Shown piece by piece: positions 1-11,427 of a DNA stretch of 64,000 nucleotides. The notes below the pieces were generated by a model. The model was not told the origin of the DNA and did no database searches. It saw nothing but the letters and a program-made list of their open reading frames with translations. Position 1 is the stretch's first letter, and every line of letters starts with the position of its first letter. Made by a program: the position numbers and the translations under genes. The DNA comes from Cepaea nemoralis. Lineage: Eukaryota; Mollusca; Gastropoda; Stylommatophora; Helicidae. The stretch lies in contig JACEFZ010016111.1 in NCBI GenBank assembly GCA_014155875.1, forward strand, positions 310,001 to 374,000, given 5' to 3'.

Positions 1-354
1 GACACCATTTCATTACAGCTAGTTGCAGATGCTCAGCCCACTGGAGCATACTCTTGTCACAGCTAGGTACCCATCACAGTGAAGCATCCTCTTGTCACAG
101 ATAGGTATCCATCACACTGGAGCATACTCTTGTCACAGATAGGTATCCATCACACTGGAGCATACTCTTGTCACAGATAGGTATCCATCACACTGGAGCA
201 TACTCTTGTCACAGATAGGTATCCATCACACTGGAGCATATTCTTGTCACAGCTAGGTACCAATCATACTGGAGCATCCTCTTGTCACAGCTAGGTACCC
301 ATCACACTGGAGCATTCTCTTGTCACAGTTAGGTACCCATCCCACTGGAGCATC
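1..354. repeat. 38-bp minisatellite
   Basis: About nine head-to-tail copies of a 38-bp unit containing CTTGTCACAGATAGGTA. The central copies are almost identical and the outer ones diverge. A single related unit recurs near 1000-1030. No coding potential is seen. Confidence 0.9.
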
Positions 355-356
355 TT

Positions 357-463
357 GATTTATTGATTTGATTTGATTTAACTTTATTTTCAAAGGGTCA
401 CAAATTGGGCACGCAGGCTCATCTTACATTTGGCCCTTTCAATCACTCATCTTTCGTTCACCA
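357..463 (-). repeat. dispersed short repeat with (TTTGA)n tail, copy 1
   Basis: Read on the - strand, this ~85-bp segment runs from ACGAAAGATGAGTGATTG through a pyrimidine/purine core to GGTCACAAATTGGG in the opposite sense, and ends in a short TTTGA/ATTTG tail. The same block recurs at 11321-11427, 25456-25533 and 27547-27631. It looks like the 3' end of a SINE or LINE family that uses simple-sequence tails. The family was not identified. Confidence 0.6.
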
Positions 464-539
464 ATAATGCATGATACATTCACATAGGAAAAAAAAACGT
501 TGACAAATGAATGTTATAAACATAATGCATATTACCATA

Positions 540-840
540 TTATGAGAGACATACCCCACCCACACACACCCCCAGGCACACATCCCTCCACCCACACATT
601 CCCCAAACACGCATCCCTCAACCACACATCCAACACCCACACCTCCCCCCACACACACATCCCCCACATGCATACACACACCACCCATACACACACCCAC
701 CCATACACACCTGTGCTCCCACACACACACACACACACCCTGCAAGCACTCCCACAACCCCCTCACACATACCCACCACACAAACATCCTACACCCACAC
801 ACAACCTCACATCTAGACACATACATGATGTCTCACATAA
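540..840. repeat. CA/ACACCC-rich low-complexity tract
   Basis: A degenerate run of CACACAC and ACCC motifs. It opens frames on both strands rich in His/Thr/Pro or Cys/Val/Gly, which are composition artefacts. Confidence 0.85.
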
Positions 841-1129
841 TCACTGAAACTAATATGAAAAACTCCCACAGTTTGCACACATATACACTAACGATTATCG
901 TGAGCATTCTCACAAAAAAAGTAAAATATTGAGAAAAAATTATACATGTACATTGTGTAAGGTAAAAAATAGTGATGTGATTCAATAAATTAATTATCTT
1001 GTCACAGCTAGGTGCCCATCCGACCAGGGCATCGTTTCGTCAGTGTAGGCACTCAGCATGCACCTTCGAACAAGCTCGTGTAAAAATAAAATTGGGGGGG
1101 GGGGGGGATGTCAGTATCGGGTCACGGCT

Positions 1130-1232
1130 GGATATAATCGTCTGAATAAAATTGGGTGGAACTGGCAAAACTGAAAACGTAAACAATATAAAATGCACAA
1201 AATAGTGCAGCTTTACATAACAGATTTACGAC
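1130..1232 (+). repeat. inverted partner of the segment at 3373-3432
   Basis: The stretch around TGCAGCTTTACATAACAG and the ATATAATCGTCTGAATA block recur in reverse complement at about 3373-3432, just beyond the truncated end of the LINE at 1936-3400. The two copies may belong to one older repeat disrupted by later insertions. The relationship is visible but its origin is unclear. Confidence 0.5.
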
Positions 1233-1238
1233 ACATAC

Positions 1239-1361
<123 letters not shown>

Positions 1362-1684
1362 CTTGCACACGCCCATGTACACTGGTGTATGAATGTCTGT
1401 TGAGTGTATGTATGTATGTATGTGCGCTCACGCATATCAGTCCACCCAGACTTTAGGACTCGCCTCATAACAGCATATATGAGTGCATAATGTGGTTTTG
1501 GTCGGTACCACCATCATGCTTGCGCCCACTCATGCTTCGTCAGTGCATCAACTGTGATTGCTCGGATGCCCCTGCCGGACAGGTTGCCGTCCTGCCCTCC
1601 TGCCTCCGTCTCCCCCTTCTTTCTATGTGCTCATTGAACCGTAACATCTACCATCCTGTCATCATCCTCCATCTCGCTCCGTCG

Positions 1685-1935
1685 GTTGGGTATAAAAAGA
1701 ATACATCGGGGATATTCTGAGTTACTCACGGGAGCTGTGAGGTAAGTATGAACATTTTTTTTCAATTCTCATGTTCTCTTCATTGCTTTCATTTTTTCAT
1801 CCTTTTGTTCTTCTCGTCCTGTCGTCACCTTTTGATGTAGAGATCTCCTTGACTATATGTTGTGTTTGTGAATGTGTTTGTTTGCTGATGAAGGTTAATC
1901 GCCGCAACGTCCTATATGTGTTGTAAATTTGTTAT
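1685..1935 (+). other. possible Penelope-like leader relic (TATA, donor site, hammerhead-like core)
   Basis: The segment has a TATA-like box (GGTATAAAAAG, near 1688), a strong splice donor (GAG|GTAAGTATG, near 1741), and at 1885-1911 a CTGATGA...GCAACGTC string. That string resembles the hammerhead ribozyme core carried by Penelope-like retroelements, but the canonical GAAA reads GCAA. It stops where the LINE tail begins. TATA-like boxes and donor-like sites also occur by chance, so the assignment is tentative. Confidence 0.3.
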
Positions 1936-1950
1936 GATTGATTGATTGAT

Positions 1951-2704
1951 TTAGAAATCGACATCACAACATTCAGGGCATTCCCATAAGCGCTCCATCC
2001 CCATCCTCAGCAGCCAGCGAAGAGTTCCAACACCAATAGTACCAGTAGCAATCTGATTAAATGTCCGTCTCGCCTTTCCTCTGAGCGTTGAGCGTCGGTC
2101 AGATCCCCTTGTCACTCCTCGCTGTCTCATTCTACCAAGTTCTGCAGAGCCAGCCAATCTGTCCGACTGTTCATTTCCCAGCACACCGGCATGCCCCGGA
2201 GAAAAGATCCAGGCGATGCTTGTCACCCGTGCCCTCCGAAGCGAAGCAAGCCACTCCGCACGAAGCCTGCTCGTCCTCACCCTCGTCAGCATGCTTTCTG
2301 AGTCAGTTACAATCATGATGTGTGTGTGTCGTATTCATCCAGCGGAGAGCCGCAGTAACTGCCTCCACCTCCATTCTTAAGCTGGATGTTGTGGTATCAT
2401 ATGCCAGGCTCTCCTGCACCAACCGTCGACCATTAGCTTTGGCTATGAACCCCCATTCACTTCTCTCACCTCTTGACACCGAATCTGTGTAGATAATAAC
2501 ATCACCGGTGTGAACATTGTCCTGAATTAGTTGCTGGATTTCCACTTCCGTGGCCCCTGCTGGCCACTCCCTGCATTCCCGGCTTAATGTGATTATAACT
2601 CTGCACAAGTCTGACTGCTCCGCTGGCACTCTGACCCACTCCTCTCCTCGCCTAATGTTCTCCAAGGGGCACACATGTCTGATCGTATCCTCCGCCTGAG
2701 CCAT
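1951..2704 (-). pseudogene. LINE RNase H domain (two frames)
   Basis: RNase H digests the RNA strand of the RNA/DNA hybrid during retrotransposition. The upstream piece (2704-2303) carries IIYTDSVSRGERSEWGF and the glutamate-bearing LRMEVEAVTAALRW. The downstream piece (2316-1951) carries VTDSESML and the final H...N...D segment. The pieces lie in different frames, so at least one frameshift separates them. The first acidic motif has TDS in place of the usual TDGS. Confidence 0.75.
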
Positions 2705-2855
2705 CCATGATTTCCCTTTTATCAGCCGCTGACCCTTAACTGCGTCCAGCGCCTCATGCAGTGGATGGTCTGTGTCTGCAGCTACTCTGAGGTATGCCTT
2801 CGCCTACATCACCTTGAACCTACCAGCAACAGTCGGCAGACCAAGGATGTAACGC

Positions 2856-3398
2856 TTACACACTACTGGAGTGTCTCTGGTGCATCCCAGAATGACCCGC
2901 ATCGCTTCGTTCTGTATGCGCTCTAACTTCACCAGCTGACTCTGAGACAGTGAGCAGTCCTAATCCATAATCAGTTACTGAGAGGATCAAGTGCTGGTAT
3001 AGTGTGAAAAGCATTCTTTGTTCTGTGTCCTTTGCAGCCATAGTTTTAAGTGCACTGAGTCCCTTTTGAGATCTTGTCACAACCGTCTCCACATGGTCCT
3101 TGAAGCTTAGGCACCTGTCAAATGTGATCCCCAGATACTTCAGTGAGTTCTCTCTGCTGATATTTCTACCATCTATCGCGAGGCTTGGAACATCAGCTCT
3201 TACAATCCTGTTGTCCAGAGAGCACCACAAAACAGCCGCCTTTTCCGGGTGGATGACAGCACTCATTTCTGTGCACCAGTCAATCACTTTGTCTACTGTC
3301 GCCTGTAACTCCTTGGCTGTTTGCTCCCTATCTCTCCCCTGCCTATATGCAAGAATATCATCTGGAAATGTTAGTAAATCTGTTATGTAAAGCTGCAC
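2856..3398 (-). pseudogene. LINE reverse transcriptase fragment
   Basis: The open frame starts inside the RT palm (FPDDILAY, matching the catalytic F/YADD box) and runs through the DWCTEM and KYLGITFDRCLSFKDHV segments into the thumb. The fingers and endonuclease are missing, which is the usual 5' truncation of LINE copies. It ends with several in-frame losses before the RNase H region. Confidence 0.75.
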
Positions 3399-3570
3399 TA
3401 CTGTGTGTCATTTTATATTGATATAATCGTCTCAACACTGCTTCTCCACCACATGTCATCACACAGATTACCAGAAATGATGTGTAGAAATACCGGAATG
3501 TTATACAGGCATGTATCTCAACAGTGCTAGGCTATTTTCTATCCACTTAACCTGGTCTCTTCTTCCAACC

Positions 3571-4092
3571 TTAAACCCGAAGCAGTTTCCCTGTACGGGC
3601 CTGTGATGTGATAGCACCATCACATTTTGTATCCCTGATAGAACAGAAGAATAAGTGGCCAGTCTTTGCCTTCACTTTTAGCAAGCGACGAGCCCAGGCG
3701 TCGAAACCTGGTCTGACCGTGCTCGTAACATAACCATCGCGCCCGTCGGTGCACTGTATACTGAACTCTAAATAGTATATCTGCCCTTGGTCGCGTTGGA
3801 CCGAGGAAGTGAACTGGTCATCACGTGTAATATATTTGAAAACCACAATTCCTATCCTTACGGCGCTAACTGAATATGTGTACGTAAATTCAAGGAGAAA
3901 CAGCTGGCGGTGATTAAGCTGGTGTAGCCGGCAATAAATGTCACACATAAGGCCATTTATCTCCATATAACCGACACTGTAGGCGCCATGACCAGCGTTA
4001 GAAGGCCAGGTTGCTGGCGTGTGTTCAAGCACGTATGTCAACAGCCGTATCTCGTGCCTCTCACACAAGGACGATGTCATCACAGAATCCAC
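3571..4092 (-). CDS. hypothetical 173-residue open frame
   Basis: This - strand frame has ordinary amino-acid composition, unlike the repeat artefacts around it. No family is recognised. It has several cysteines, no obvious signal peptide or membrane segment, and no start context that stands out. It could be an exon of an unrecognised gene, a relic of a mobile element, or chance. No neighbours support a function. Confidence 0.25.
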   Translation of the reverse strand: MDSVMTSSLCERHEIRLLTYVLEHTPATWPSNAGHGAYSVGYMEINGLMCDIYCRLHQLNHRQLFLLEFTYTYSVSAVRIGIVVFKYITRDDQFTSSVQRDQGQIYYLEFSIQCTDGRDGYVTSTVRPGFDAWARRLLKVKAKTGHLFFCSIRDTKCDGAITSQARTGKLLRV

Positions 4093-4599
4093 CGTCTGCC
4101 TGATTCATAGCCAGACGTAACCAAGATTGTTGCTCGGTATTTGCCGCCGTCCACATTATCTGTCTACAGGTAACTATTGCTGTAATGTTTGACTCTTCAT
4201 GTTGGCTGATTGTGTTGTCTCCTCAACCCCCGCCTGCTGTGGTGTTTGTCCAACCATACAAATATTGTCATCTGTTTATCAGAGGTGGCTCAAGAAGCCA
4301 ATCTGAGCCCTGATGCATCTGTTGCGCTGATGACATAGCACTAGATCAGACAAAAATAACTCAAACTTTTGAGTGCCGGCGGAAATATGACTACTAAGGC
4401 AAAGCGATCTCTTTCCTTCGTCTCCCGATGTTTGACGTCAGTACCATAGAGCATCGTGGAAGCTTTCCGTGTCCTTGAATCGCTTTCTTCTGTAAACGGG
4501 GCACTTGCTTACCAGAATCCAGAATGTCGGGTGTCTCTAGAATGAATGAGGAGAGAGAACTTTTCGATCGTCTACCATTAGTATAGTAATCACATCATC

Positions 4600-4775
4600 C
4601 ATAAATCCATCATGTGCCATGCCGATAAGCGTGGGCGGTCATATTTTGCCATCCTCGATCACCCGTGTCGTGGATCAGCTCCGTGTTTATGTCTCGACCA
4701 TGCCATCCAGGTATTTACTTCTCGGTCATCCCCTTGGCCTCTTCCCATCAGTCTTGCTTTGTTCAATCTCTGCAA
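4600..4775 (-). repeat. LINE 3'-end fragment
   Basis: The block with GTCTCGACCATGCC, CATCCAGGTATTTACTTCTC and a CCCCTTGG segment matches the reverse complement of the RTE-like LINE tails at 20478-20614. A related block with GCCGATAAGCGTGGGCGGTC recurs at about 5570 and 60140. Confidence 0.6.
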
Positions 4776-4794
4776 TTCCACTAAAAAAAATTTA

Positions 4795-5250
4795 GTTGTA
4801 TGTCCTTCACAGGACTTAGCAGTCAACCCCAGCATTTACGCTGTTCGTGATTCCTGGGCAAATTTTACGTTCAGTAGTTTGCCATTGCTTTCTGAACGGC
4901 CGGCTCCTATACCTTTTTCGAAAAAACCAGCACCGCCGTGTTTCAAACCCTGGTATGCGGGCTCACAAACCGCGTTCGCAAGCCCTTTACTAGCTGTAAA
5001 AAAAAAAGTCGAGGGTGCCGTCTTCATTGTACCGTGTTTTATCCCATATGGCTCGGTCTCTTTCCGCAGGGCTGCCTGCCGAAAGCGTTGCACAAAGCAC
5101 GAACTCCATAGCTCCAGCGATGATCCCCGGGAGTCTCCGAGAAAAATGCATTCGTGAACCGAAAGACATAGCCCGGAATTGCACCCACGACCTTCGGAGC
5201 GCGAGGCAAACGGCTTGACCACTTCACCATGGAGACTAGCTTAGCATGTG
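4795..5250 (-). mobile_element. tRNA-derived SINE, - orientation
   Basis: Read on the - strand, a tRNA-like head comes first (5245-5160; A-box-like TGAAGTGGTCAAG, B-box-like GGTGCAATTCC). It is followed by the shared core AGAAAGCAATGGCAAACTAC, the CTGAACGT block, and a terminal TCCTGTGAAGGACA block. The same core occurs in many copies across the window, including one at 45595-45843 with target-site duplications. Confidence 0.7.
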
Positions 5251-5394
5251 AAAGATCTCCATGCCGTCTAGCAATGAGAGGATATGGTACTAATGATATT
5301 ATAGTTTGACCAAACGGCACAATTTGGCTGGTGTGGTCAGTATGACGTTGGCTGTCTGAATTCGCAGACGTAATTATGCTGCTCATGTTATGAG

Positions 5395-5490
5395 GCTGGA
5401 TCGACCTCTCAAAGCCACATGACTTTTAAAGGTCTGAACCCAGAACCATTGGACTCGGGTGGTGCGCTAGCCACTACGTCACCATGACCC
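5395..5490 (-). repeat. tRNA-like SINE head
   Basis: The reverse complement shows an A-box-like GACGTAGTGGCTAGCG and a B-box-like GGTTCTGGGTTC with plausible spacing. No acceptor-stem pairing of a functional tRNA is seen, so this is read as a SINE head rather than a gene. Confidence 0.4.
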
Positions 5491-5559
5491 CTACCCTAAA
5501 ATGTACAGGGGGAGAGGAGATCTCTTGTTTTATATACACAGACAGGCACGCATACATCA

Positions 5560-5640
5560 CCTTTGTGTTCCGTGTCGATAAGCGTGGGCAATCATGGTAC
5601 TCCATCTCGTACGATCACCAACCTGTCTCTCATTGTATTG
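5560..5640 (+). repeat. short LINE/SINE-associated fragment
   Basis: It contains the CCGTGTCGATAAGCGTGGGC block that also occurs at about 4620 and 60140. No coding is seen between here and the LTR at 5915. Confidence 0.4.
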
Positions 5641-5914
5641 CCTTCCGACCGCCGTCCATACATCTATTTTGTTCTTTATCTCCTCCCAGTTTCCCCTGCC
5701 ATCCCTCAGTGGAACATAATCTCACAAGCATTTCATACCAAGCCCTCCTATCCTGTCTCTTAGTTTCATATCTTTTCCATCTACGGGACGGATCTCCTTC
5801 CAACTTGACTGCTGGCTAAGTCAGTTTGTTGTTCTTGTATTCATTGGAGTACTTTTCTGAGATTGTGTAGGACTCCAGTTTACTCAGCCAAACATTCTTG
5901 TTGTTTCTTCTATC

Positions 5915-6208
5915 ACAGAGCAACGGGACACGAATGCAACTGAACGAACACAGAGGCCAAGCAGTAGATACTGTCTAAGTTTATTGCAGGAGACAATTTC
6001 ATATCAAAAACGTAACATATTGCATAGATGTAGACCCACGTCCTGCTGGCCTGAGATCTTGGTGGTAACTAATACGTTCCCTGCCGCCACGTCAGCGTGT
6101 GAGCGTCCCTAGTTACTTAACTACCGGGTGCTCACGCGTGCATCACCTACTAGACCCTTTTCCCTTTGCACGCCATGCCATCTAAACCCTTTAACAGAGC
6201 CACTCTGT
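5915..6208 (-). repeat. gypsy 3' LTR
   Basis: Begins ACAGAGCAACGGGACACG and ends CCACTCTGT on the + strand, matching 14179-14471 with scattered differences. The adjoining internal TATATTTCCTCTCTACC is pyrimidine-rich, so on the element's own strand it is a polypurine tract next to the 3' LTR. Confidence 0.9.
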
Positions 6209-8298
6209 TATATTTCCTCTCTACCCTCAACGAGACTTTTCCCCGAAAAGTCTTAACTCAAAACTCACTTAACCTAAATCTACGACCCACGAGTTATGCT
6301 TCAAGACCACTATCCGCTAATTCTATATTCTTACCCATCTTACCCCAAATAATCCTATACCAAGCTCTATTCTCCCAACCACACAATTACTTCTTCTTCG
6401 TTTCTGTAAAATCACAAGCAACCCGCTTACATGTCTTAAACAAATTTAACATGGCTCAACTCCTAACCACGAAAATCATATACCTCTAACCTGGAACTGA
6501 CTTTTATTCATTACTCCACAGTCCTTCTACTCCTACAACTCCACTACTCTACTTATGTCTTATAGCCACCCGCTATGACCTCCAATCAACCTTACACTTC
6601 TTCTATTATTTACCGTGAACTTATACTTCTTCTTCATTCACTATCAACATTACACCTTAATTATTTCTTCTATATTTTCCCATCGTAATATCGTAACATT
6701 CTACATTACAAGATCTCACTTTATAATACACTTCACAAGCAATCCGCCTACATATTTCATAGACACGTATGTCCATCGAAATCATTGGTATATAAACAAA
6801 AATTGAAGATTATCATGCGTTATGCAACATATCATACTCTCGCGAACATCAACGAAACAACACAGGATAGACAGAGAAATGGTTGGTGCGCACCAAGAAG
6901 ATAGTAAGAAGTAGTCACATTTATCCTCCCTTGCACTCACAAAACTTTATAAAATAAAGTTTTCCAAAAAAAAAAAAAAACGAATCATATAATCCATGAA
7001 AATGATGTTTTTCAATTGTGTCCATAGTAAATATTCTTGTTAAAAGTTACGTTGATCTAAAACTCCATCTTTATACTCTCAAGATTAAAATATTATTCTA
7101 CTCTCTGACCTGTATCATTTGTGCTGCCAACAACAGCCAGTAAAATATGACTTTATGACTGTACCTTCCCCCTTGTGTATACTATATCAGTATCCTTTAT
7201 TTATAACACACCTTCCCAAACCTCCATGGCTTTCGATCCATGTTCAAAAAATTTTTTACTGTTCATATATTATGAACATAATTTCTACTTCTACTTATTT
7301 CATGCTGTAACCACAGCGTCTCTAATTAATATTGACAATGTTCATTTACTATGAACATACTTACTCCCCAAATACTGTGCTGACATATGTTTAATGCTGA
7401 TAACCACAGCCCCCTTTTTTTTTAGTTAAACCAATCTCCCCCACAATCCAAATATGGCCTTCAATCCATGTGTTTCTATTAACGCTGACTAGCGCAGCAC
7501 CTATTACAACCCCCACATCCAAGCATGGCATTCAATCTATGTGTTTATATTAACGCAGCACTTATATTTTTCAATTATCTATTAGCCATCTCCCAAACCA
7601 TTACAAAGTTGACTCTTTATCAACATCTACCCTCTAAGCTTATGACACTTACTGCATATTTGTTTCAGTTTACTGAACCCACTTCCAACAAGGCGAATAT
7701 GTCTCTCTTTATCTGAATGTAGTGTCCTATTACTTTTTCCATTAGACCTAGTCTAAACCAACTTTTTATCAAACTTAATCATAAATAGCAAAATAATAAC
7801 TGTCTATTAATTATAAGTCAAAACAATTGATCGAATATTAAACAAGGCAATTCAAATGAAAACCACAATCATGAGCAATCCAAATCAACACAGGATATCT
7901 TTCCCCCCAACATTTTCTACGCAATGTTTATCCCCCACATACAGAATAAAATGGCAATCATTTTACAGAACCAATTAATAACTAAGTCAAGTGAAAACCT
8001 CAATCAAAATAATATAACATAATATACATGATGCATCGAAAAATCATATTCAATTAAAACCTATTTTTGGACTAATAACCAATTGTCTACTCGCTAAAGA
8101 AAAACACAATAAGTCATAACCAGGCTATCTACCAACCTGCTCTAATTACCACATTCATCTGTAATTTACAGCTACTGTATTTCATCAAACACAGTGGTAT
8201 AAAATGATTTGTCTTCTAACCTCAATACATAGGTCTCACATTTTAAATCATCCTTAAATCAAAAAAACTTTCTCTCCTGCTATCTGCAAAATTTCCTA
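6209..8298 (-). other. AT-rich non-coding 3' region of the gypsy element
   Basis: About 2 kb between the pol frames and the 3' LTR. It is AT-rich and contains several copies of a TTATGAACAT-type motif near 7260-7350, but no supported frame. An env-like gene would sit here; none is recognisable. Confidence 0.5.
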
Positions 8299-9024
8299 TC
8301 AAAATATTTGCCATACCTCCACTTCCTCAGTAATGCTAGATTTTTTTTCTATAAGTGTCATCTCTATATCAATGTCTTCATTTTCATGACGAGAACTTAT
8401 AATGTCTTCCTTCATACTACTATTTTCATCAGTGTCTGATTTTTCATCCATTTCTTGTTCTTCTGTATTTACGTTACTAGCTTCCAATTTTTTCCGTTCA
8501 ATATCCAACCTAATCTGTTTATCCTGATTTCTTAATAACCTTTCTAAAACTGGGATATCTTCGTCACTTGATGAACCTTCCCTAATTCTTTTTTGTCTTT
8601 TAATTTCTCTTTCTCTTTGTCTATCTAGTCTCCTTTTCACTGCTTGTCTGGTATTCTTATACGGGGCGTTTACTTCCTCCATAGACTCAACGCTATCAGG
8701 TCTGTAGCCATTATACCTCTCGTTTTCCTCACTCATAAAAGTTTTTGGTATTGTCTCCGATTGTTCACCCATCACATCATGTAAAGGTGGTGTTATTGTT
8801 TGTTCTGGTACAAGGACCTTTTCAGGTTCTGGAGGTACTGAAGTTTTTATGTGGACAATATTCAGATCTTGTTGTAATTTCTCAAACTTCTTGTTCACGA
8901 ATTCTTTTCCATTATCTGTAAGGATTGTCTGGGGACAACTAAATCGTGGTATATACTCTTGTAGGAAGATGTTGATAATGGAATCAGCACTTTTATCCAG
9001 GATAGGATAAACTTCTGGCCACAA
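8299..9024 (-). pseudogene. gypsy integrase C-terminal part with deletion
   Basis: The frame carries the second catalytic aspartate block (ILTDNGKEFVNKKF) and a following HIKTS. It then jumps into a charged, low-complexity acidic/Lys-rich tail. The segment that normally follows, with the catalytic glutamate (…ERFNR…), is missing, so the integrase could not be active. A TAA codon separates this frame from the one upstream at 9028-9903. Confidence 0.75.
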
Positions 9025-9027
9025 ACT

Positions 9028-9903
9028 TTAGCAATCCACTATATGTAGTAAATAGATATTCCCCGAGAGTGTTCTAAGGTGAGGACCTGAAATATCCAAG
9101 CTTATTTTCTGCATGGGAAACTTAGGGATATCAGTTTCTTGTAAGGGACATTTGATTACTTTCATATTTCTTATCCTACATTTCTCACATGCGTCAACAT
9201 ATTTACAAATACTCTTAAATAAATTTGGCCAGTAATATTTATTCTTGAGAGTTTGGAATAATTTGTCACGACCGAGATGACCATTTTCATCATGATATGC
9301 CTTCAAAATTTCAATTTCTAAATGTTTCGTAATGTATTTTCTCAATACACTATCTTCACTTCTTTCATTCGCATAATATAACTGTTTGTCTTCCTGTAAT
9401 TCTACAAAGTTCTTTTTGAAACTGTTTTCACCTGTTTCTTTCAACTTCTGTTTTATTTCTATTACTTTTGGGTCCATTTCTTGTTCTTCTTTCATATTAA
9501 AATGTACCAACCGTGGTTCTTCCGCTATTGGTTCAGAATCTTGTTCTGTCTGTGAACTTCCAAAAACTTCTCTATTTAATTTGGCAGAATCTAGTATATT
9601 TACTTGCCAGTTTCGGTCGTCTATCTCTGATTCACCCTCATCTTCAGTAGTTTCACACATCTCCGGATATGGGATTCTGGATAATAAATCAGCGCATGTA
9701 TTTTCCTTATCTGATATATATTCCACTTTTGCGTTATAGCCTTGTAAATTTAGCGCCCACGTTTGTATTTTCCTATTCTGTACTGGAGCTTCTAACAAAG
9801 ATTTTAATGGCATGTGATCAGTTTTAATAATGAAATTGGCGTTATGTAGGTAATAATTCAATTTTTGTAAGGCGTAGTGTATAGCATAAGCCTCTTTTTC
9901 CAC
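9028..9903 (-). pseudogene. gypsy RNase H end and integrase zinc finger
   Basis: It begins in the RNase H domain (EKEAYAIHYALQKLNYYL, then KTDHMPLKSLL and ADLLSR). It continues into the HHCC zinc-binding domain (H...H then ACEKCRIRN) and the first integrase aspartate block (KISLDISGP). It ends at a nonsense codon just inside the integrase core. Confidence 0.8.
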
Positions 9904-10172
9904 TGTTGACCATTTCTTCTGCGATCTACTAAGTTTGTGTGAAAGAAAGTAAATTGGTCTTTCATTCTAAACTCCAGGTATTCCTGAGTTTTCACCGTCA
10001 TATGGTTGAGTTAGGCACGCTCCTATGGCATTATCTGAAGTGTCTGTGTATATAATTAACTGTTTGTTTAAATCTGGATGTGCTAATAATGGAACCACTG
10101 TTAAACTATTTTTTAGAAAATCAAATGCTCTTTGACAATCCTCATTCCACTTAAATCTTGCATATTTGCAAG

Positions 10173-10877
10173 TTAGGTTTGTGATGGGTTCCGCGATTTG
10201 TGCAAAGTTCGGGATGAACCGTCGATAATACCCACATAACCGATAAAAGCTCTTACCTCTCTCACGTTGGTCGGGGACGGTAGTTCTTTAATGACCTTTA
10301 CTTTGTTTTGATCAGGCTTGATTCCTTCTCTATCAATGATGTAACCCAAGTATTTGGTTTCCGTTTTCAAAAATTCACACTTACTCAATTTCAGTTTAAC
10401 ATCGTGTAGTCTTAGCCTGTCAAAGACTAATTTTACATGTTTTAGGTGGTCTTGTACGTCTCCTGATGTATAGATTAAAACGTCATCTATGTATGCCAAT
10501 GCGAATTTTTGCATCCCTTCTACTACTTGATTTATCAATACCATATAGTGAGACGGGGTTGTCTTTACCCCAAATGGCATACGTAAGAATTCATAAAAAC
10601 CCACGTGAGTACAGAAAGCACTTTTCTTCTGAGCATCTGGCGACATGGGGATGCACCAAAATCCCGACCTAGCATCCAGTGTAGTGAAAAAAGTAGAACC
10701 ATTAAGTAATCCCAAAATGTCATCAATTACTGGTAATGGATATGCTACATTTTTGGTGATCTTGTTTAGCGCTCTATAGTCGCAGCAGAACCGGTGTGAG
10801 CCGTCGGCTTTGGTCACAATAACTATCGGAGATGACCACTCTGACTTTGATCTTGTTATTATTCCTGCTTTTAGCAT
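10173..10877 (-). pseudogene. gypsy reverse transcriptase
   Basis: A 234-residue frame with the conserved RT blocks of Ty3/gypsy in order: FCCDYRALNKIT, PLPVIDDILGLLNGSTFFTT, the FLRMPFGVKTTPSHY block, and the catalytic LAYIDDVLIYT. The frame shifts near 10210 in the connection domain, where the sequence resumes in another frame. It copies element RNA into DNA in virus-like particles. Confidence 0.9.
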
Positions 10878-11320
10878 ATCCCCGATTGCTTTTTCTACAA
10901 TTTCTCTATTCCTTAAAGGAGTTCTCTACGGTTTCAAACTAATTGGGTGATTTCCAGTGTCTATTTCCATAGTAACTGTTTTGGTCTTCCCCAGTTCTAA
11001 GTCGTTAACCGCAAAAACATCTTGGTTCTCTTTTACTAGTTTTTCTAATATTTCCTTATTCTCTGGTGAAGCTTTTAACTGTGATAATAATTCTTGTTCT
11101 CACTTCAAGAGTGACGTTGTTTTGTCTACTGAATGTATTTGAGATGGATGTTCTCTGAATACATGGATCAATTCATCATTCTGTACATTCCAGCTTTCTC
11201 TACGTCTATTTCTGATATTGTTTCTGTTAGTGGGAGTTTCTAGATACTTACTTCTTGACATGTGTTTACAACATTCATTTCACAATGTTTATTTTTCTTC
11301 CTATGTAAATGTATAATGCT

Positions 11321-11427
11321 CATGATGAACGAAAGACGAGTGATTGGAAGGGCCGAATGTAAGACGGGCCTGCGCGCCCAATTTGTGACCCTAATAAAGT
11401 TGATTTGATTTGATTTGATTTGATTTT
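11321..11427 (+). repeat. dispersed short repeat with (TTTGA)n tail, copy 2
   Basis: An insertion in the protease-RT region of the gypsy element. It has the GACGAGTGATTGGAAGGG, GCCGAATGTAAGACGGG and CAATTTGTGACCC blocks and then five TTTGA units. It is oriented opposite to the element and interrupts it, so it is younger. Confidence 0.7.

Larger units (their letters stand above)
1936..3400 (-). mobile_element. 5'-truncated RNase H-bearing LINE
   Basis: This - strand non-LTR retrotransposon remnant ends at a (AATC)n tail near 1936. Its order is reverse transcriptase palm/thumb (3398-2856) then RNase H (2704-1951). The RT catalytic box reads FPDD where F/YADD is expected. Downstream is the KYLGITFD segment typical of LINE thumbs. 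RNase H shows TDS...E...TDSESML and a GHAGVLGNEQSD signature. Coding is split over several frames, so the copy is dead. RNase H-bearing LINEs belong to Jockey/I-related groups; the exact clade is not determined. Confidence 0.85.
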
